This document shows, in pieces, positions 61,189-64,000 of a stretch of DNA of 64,000 bases. Below the pieces are notes generated by a model, which saw only the letters and a program-made list of their open reading frames with translations, made no database searches and was not told the DNA's origin. The stretch is from Alphaproteobacteria bacterium UBA3773 (lineage in GTDB: Bacteria; Pseudomonadota; Alphaproteobacteria; RF32; CAG-239), in assembly GCA_002372275.1 (NCBI GenBank), contig DFFP01000009.1:22762-86761 (forward strand). The letters are read 5' to 3'. Each line of letters starts with the position of its first letter. The stretch's first letter is position 1. The position numbers were made by a program, and so were the translations under genes.

Positions 61189-62181
61189 ATGAAAAAAAAT
61201 TTTTCAAAATGTCTTCTTGAGTGGTATGATGCGTATGGGCGCGATCTTCCTTGGCGCTTTAAGGGCGGTGCGCACCATAATCCGTATGTTGTTCTTGTGT
61301 CCGAAATTATGCTCCAGCAAACAACGGTCAAAACGGTGTTATCTTATTTTGATAGGTTTATGGAGCGTTTTCCGACAGTTGAGGCGCTGGCAGGTGCTGA
61401 TTTGGAAGAAGTTTATCTTTACTGGCAGGGACTCGGTTATTATACAAGAGCTAAATCTTTGTGGCAAAGTGCCAATATCATTGTTCATGATATGAAAGGT
61501 GTTTTTCCGCGTACCAAACAAGATGTGTTGAAATTAAAAGGGTTCGGACCATATACGGTGGCCTCGTTTATGGCGTTTGCATATAATGCGCCGGAAACGG
61601 TTGTGGATGGAAATGTGATCCGCGTGATTTCAAGGCTTTATCATTTAACCAAAACGCCTGAAGAGCAAATGGGTCAAATTCGTGCTTATGCCGAAGAACT
61701 CACCGATCAAAAACGTGCGGCAGATTACGCTTCGGCTATGATGGATTTGGGGGCAACGATATGTTTGCCTAAAAAACCGGCATGCGGTATTTGTCCTGTC
61801 TCTGAGTTTTGTCAGTCGAAAAATGCAATTGATGTTGAAGATATTCCGCTCAAAAAAAGAATGCTTAAGAAAAATTTTGAGGGTTATGTTTATATCATTT
61901 ACAATGACAAAAATGAAGTTCTTATTCGTAAACGTACCGAAAAAGGACTGCTCTCGGGGCTTTATGAATTTATTTGGAGCGAAAAACCTTTATTTGACAA
62001 TGCAACAGATACGAAAAAATCTGTCTCCCACGTTTTCACACATATTAATATGAACCTTAAAATTTATACCGTTTTACAAAACGAAACGTATCAAGACGGT
62101 TTTTTTGTCTCAAAAGACGCACTTAAAAATTATGCTTTTTCAACCTTGATGCAAAAAGTGATGAAAAAGATGAAGGCATAA
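61189..62181 (+). CDS. mutY: A/G-specific adenine glycosylase MutY
   Basis: The protein has the MutY layout: GRDLPWRF, VSEIMLQQTTVKTVLSYFDRFMERFPTVEALAGA, the HhH motif LKLKGFGPYTVASFMAFAYN with the catalytic Asp in VVDGNVIRVISRL, and the iron-sulfur cluster C-LPKKPA-CGI-CPVSEF-C. The C-terminal NUDIX-like domain is short. Start ATG 61189 is chosen; GTG 61186 is also possible. It removes A opposite 8-oxoG. Length about 330 residues is slightly short of average (350). Confidence 0.94.
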   Translation: MKKNFSKCLLEWYDAYGRDLPWRFKGGAHHNPYVVLVSEIMLQQTTVKTVLSYFDRFMERFPTVEALAGADLEEVYLYWQGLGYYTRAKSLWQSANIIVHDMKGVFPRTKQDVLKLKGFGPYTVASFMAFAYNAPETVVDGNVIRVISRLYHLTKTPEEQMGQIRAYAEELTDQKRAADYASAMMDLGATICLPKKPACGICPVSEFCQSKNAIDVEDIPLKKRMLKKNFEGYVYIIYNDKNEVLIRKRTEKGLLSGLYEFIWSEKPLFDNATDTKKSVSHVFTHINMNLKIYTVLQNETYQDGFFVSKDALKNYAFSTLMQKVMKKMKA

Positions 62182-62183
62182 TT

Positions 62184-62978
62184 TTAACGATACCGAATGC
62201 TAAAGGTGTTTTTGTTATTTTTTCCGACAGCATTTGTCGCCTCTTCAACTGTGTAAATACGCTTCATTTCAATTCCTTTTATCATATTTTCTAAATTGCG
62301 GTATGTTTTTCCGTTTTTTTGATAATAATCACCGATTTTGTCGTAATAAATAACTTTTTTCGAATTGCCATCGGCAAGATTTTTACAAGATGTTAAGTCA
62401 GAAGGGCAGTAAATCATTTTTATTTTTGAATCATATGTAAAAGCATCCCCATTGAGCGATGTTTTAGGATTTGAAATAACAATGGTTTCTAAATTTTTAT
62501 TAGAACAAAATGCACACTGTTCAATAGTTGTGACGGAAGCAGGAATGACAATGCTTGTTAAGGTCGGTATAGTGTCAAATGCCTGATATTTAATTGCCGT
62601 GACGGAATCGGCAATTTTTAAATCGGTAGCCCTAATTTGCTCAAAAGCATTTGTTCCAACAGAGGTAATACCATATTCAATTTCTAAATTGTTGATTTCT
62701 GTTCTTCTGGACCACCATGGGGCACTTGTTGTAAAAGTTCCATTAGACCATATGCGACCATAGTTATACATTTCACCGGTGCCTGACACAGTCATTTTGC
62801 CAGAACTGTCAATTCGAGCTGAACAATTGTTACCGCATTTGTAGCAATTGACTATTTCGTTTTCTTTAGCATTTTCTTGAGTGATATCACTATTGCGGTC
62901 ACAAACGGCTGCGGACAGGTCTGTATTTAATAAAATAAGTGCCAGCAAGCTCAAAACACCAAACTGATTTGTTTTCAT
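62184..62978 (-). CDS. Secreted BspA-type leucine-rich-repeat protein with conserved C-terminal tail
   Basis: The start at 62978 (MKTNQFGVLSLLALILLNTDLSAA) has AAGGAAC upstream. A longer frame would include the leader terminator. After the signal peptide come C-GNN-C-SARI and SGTGEMYNYG. BspA-type repeats of about 23 residues are clear at about residues 90-185: LEIEYGITSVGTNAFEQI, LKIADSVTAIKYQAFDTI and IVIPASVTTIEQCAF. Residues 205-250 hold KIGDYYQKNGKTYRNLEN, and the tail KRIYTVEEATNAVGKNNKNTFSIRYR matches the proteins at 1528 and 14023. A structured leader with terminator precedes it. Such proteins are surface or exported adhesin-like factors; the role here is unknown. Confidence 0.78.
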   Translation of the reverse strand: MKTNQFGVLSLLALILLNTDLSAAVCDRNSDITQENAKENEIVNCYKCGNNCSARIDSSGKMTVSGTGEMYNYGRIWSNGTFTTSAPWWSRRTEINNLEIEYGITSVGTNAFEQIRATDLKIADSVTAIKYQAFDTIPTLTSIVIPASVTTIEQCAFCSNKNLETIVISNPKTSLNGDAFTYDSKIKMIYCPSDLTSCKNLADGNSKKVIYYDKIGDYYQKNGKTYRNLENMIKGIEMKRIYTVEEATNAVGKNNKNTFSIRYR

Positions 62979-63004
62979 GACTTTTTGTTCCTTCTTTAAA
63001 AAAT

Positions 63005-63030
63005 AAAAAAACGTCATCAATAATGATGAC
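63005..63030 (-). terminator. Intrinsic terminator (attenuator) before the LRR-protein gene
   Basis: On the minus strand GTCATCA, loop TTAT and TGATGAC form a perfect 7-bp stem followed by G and seven T. It ends 26 bases before the ATG at 62978. Its stem sequence is unrelated to that of the leader at 1337, although the position is the same. Confidence 0.8.
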
Positions 63031-63181
63031 TGGAAGTTAGTAGCTATCCACAGACAGATAGTGAGCCTATTTGTTGAAAACTTATTCAGCTGCCTTCCAG
63101 CCTAAGACCGGAAGTTAGGTTGCTTTATTGCAACATCTGTGAAAAGGCTACTAAACCTCAAAGCAGATATTTGACTGCTCT
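63005..63181 (-). ncRNA. Structured leader RNA 2, homologous to the leader at 1337 (candidate riboswitch)
   Basis: On the minus strand the element of about 177 nt shows AGCAG/CTGCT (63179-63175 with 63166-63162), GAGG/CCTT (63159-63156 with 63147-63144), GTTGC/GCAAC, CTTCCGG/CTGGAAG (63114-63108 with 63100-63094) and a terminator. TTAGTAGC (63154-63147), in the second hairpin's loop and its closing base, is fully complementary to GCTACTAA (63044-63037). Relative to the leader at 1337 the pairs A-T/G-C in the first stem and two pairs in the long-range helix differ in a compensatory way, while lengths and order are the same. Confidence 0.65.
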
Positions 63182-63187
63182 GTTTCC

Positions 63188-63216
63188 ATTATGACTGATT
63201 TACCTATTAAAGTAAA
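63188..63216 (-). promoter_or_regulatory. Promoter of leader RNA 2
   Basis: On the minus strand TTTACT (63216-63211), a 17-base spacer and CATAAT (63193-63188) align with the promoter of the leader at 1337, giving RNA 5' ends at the same place relative to the first hairpin. Confidence 0.6.
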
Positions 63217-63290
63217 GAAAAAAAGTGATAAAAAAAATTTGAGGATAACGCAAAAATTAACCTAACAAAAAAGAAAATTGTATATTAGAT

Positions 63291-63317
63291 TGACTTGAGC
63301 GGATTTTTGTTATAAAT
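63291..63317 (+). promoter_or_regulatory. Probable promoter of secY
   Basis: TTGACT (63291-63296) is followed after about 15-16 bases by TATAAA (around 63312-63317), 45 bases before the secY start. The preceding gene is on the other strand, so secY needs its own promoter here. Confidence 0.55.
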
Positions 63318-63361
63318 CCGATGTTATTGTTTGTAAAAAATAAAAAAAGGATATTTGAATT

Positions 63362-64000
63362 ATGGTATCAATGGCAGAAAGAATGGCGGCAAATATGGAT
63401 ATGTCCGCGTTTTCAAAAGCAGAAGAACTCAAGAAAAGATTGTGGTTCACGATTATGGCCTTAATCGTTTTCAGACTCGGAACATTTATTCCGTTGCCGG
63501 GCATTGACGCAGGCGTTTTATCTGAAATTTTCTCTCAACATTCGGGTGGAATCCTTGGAATGTTTAATATGTTTTCAGGTGGTGCGTTGTCGCGTATGAC
63601 TATTTTTGCCTTGAACATTTTCCCCTATATTTCGGCCTCGATTATCCTCCAGCTCGGACAATCTGTTATTCCGTCTTTAATGGCTCTTAAAAAAGAAGGT
63701 GAGGCCGGTCATCGCAAAATGACACATTATACCAAAATCTTGACTGTGTTTATCACCATTTTGCAAGGATACGGTATTGCCGTCGGTTTGGAAAGTATCA
63801 CAGGCGGCGCCGGTGTTTCGGCTGTGGTGATTAACAGCGTGGTGTTCCGCTTTACAACGGTTGTTTCACTTGTGGGTGGTACAATGTTTGTAGTTTGGCT
63901 TGGTGATCAAATCACATCTCGCGGAGTCGGTAACGGTTCGTCGCTTATCATCACGGTTGGTATTATTGCAAACATTCCGGCTGCTCTTGCCAGAACTTTT
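63362..64000 (+). CDS. secY: Preprotein translocase subunit SecY, N-terminal part (runs off the window)
   Basis: From ATG 63362 (AAAGG lies upstream) the frame is open to the window end, 213 codons. It reads [49 protein letters not shown], with the first SecY helix and PLPGI motif, then [30 protein letters not shown] (second helix, plug region) and [15 protein letters not shown]. SecY forms the protein-conducting channel. In most bacteria secY follows rplO in the spc ribosomal operon, whereas here it is preceded by a divergent leader RNA and the LRR gene. Confidence 0.96.
   Translation, partial: MVSMAERMAANMDMSAFSKAEELKKRLWFTIMALIVFRLGTFIPLPGIDAGVLSEIFSQHSGGILGMFNMFSGGALSRMTIFALNIFPYISASIILQLGQSVIPSLMALKKEGEAGHRKMTHYTKILTVFITILQGYGIAVGLESITGGAGVSAVVINSVVFRFTTVVSLVGGTMFVVWLGDQITSRGVGNGSSLIITVGIIANIPAALARTF

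Noticed and set aside
62979..63020. Upstream ATG-ATG start for the LRR protein on the minus strand
   Set aside because: These codons lie in the terminator hairpin and its T-run, and the signal peptide begins properly at 62978 after AAGGAAC.
1..64000. CRISPR array or restriction/defence operon
   Set aside because: No regularly spaced repeats and no nuclease, methyltransferase or Cas-like genes other than the RNA-modifying housekeeping enzymes were seen.

Overview
The window looks like part of the chromosome of an AT-rich, host-associated alphaproteobacterium, probably one of the small-genome, uncultured gut lineages. This is inferred from gene content: ELM1-family proteins, a Tim44-domain protein next to secB, CarD, the miaB-phoH-ybeY-lnt-XRE-trmB order, and short secreted proteins with a shared C-terminal tail. 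No species can be named from the sequence.

Layout. Positions 1-2350 hold small secreted proteins, a 34-bp repeated promoter segment and a secreted repeat protein behind a structured leader. Positions 2434-7155 hold a compact phage-derived block (fibres, collar-domain protein, holin-like protein, spanin pair) without head, packaging or integration genes. Positions 7158-17412 hold an outer-membrane-type protein, ELM1, yejB-yejA, accA, a second leader-controlled surface protein, a cold-shock gene and orphan genes. A tRNA-Gln lies at 17509-17582, and its 3' end with terminator is repeated 170 bp downstream. Positions 17917-27411 carry a second ELM1-like gene, a short-type dxs, rpsA, truA with a displaced 5' end, and an oxidoreductase. 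Positions 28013-38675 are a long minus-strand housekeeping stretch (trmB to miaB, DnaJ-like, cca). Positions 38830-51151 are plus-strand housekeeping (mscL, hemW, murein enzymes, tmk-holB-tatD, dnaJ, lolC-lolD). rpsF-rpsR-rplI follow at 51289-52356. A giant prepilin and a PilM-like partner occupy 52506-57008. The smr-mltA-tim44 group diverges from secB-trmL-carD-mutY. A third leader-controlled leucine-rich-repeat protein and the start of secY close the window.

The most interesting signal is a recurring unit: promoter, a structured RNA of about 178 nt, an intrinsic terminator just before the start codon, then a secreted surface protein ending in a shared KRIYTxxEA...NTFxxxYR tail. Two copies (1337-1514 plus and 63005-63181 minus) are clearly homologous. 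They share an aligned hairpin set and a long-range pairing from a hairpin loop to the segment before the terminator, and these pairings are preserved by compensatory base changes. A third, more divergent leader (14940-15191 minus) precedes the third family member. This looks like a candidate riboswitch or attenuator class controlling a surface-protein family. A second notable signal is a 669-bp insertion in the 5' end of truA, flanked by a 23-bp repeat, which replaced the original TruA N-terminus and left it behind as a 17-codon fragment.
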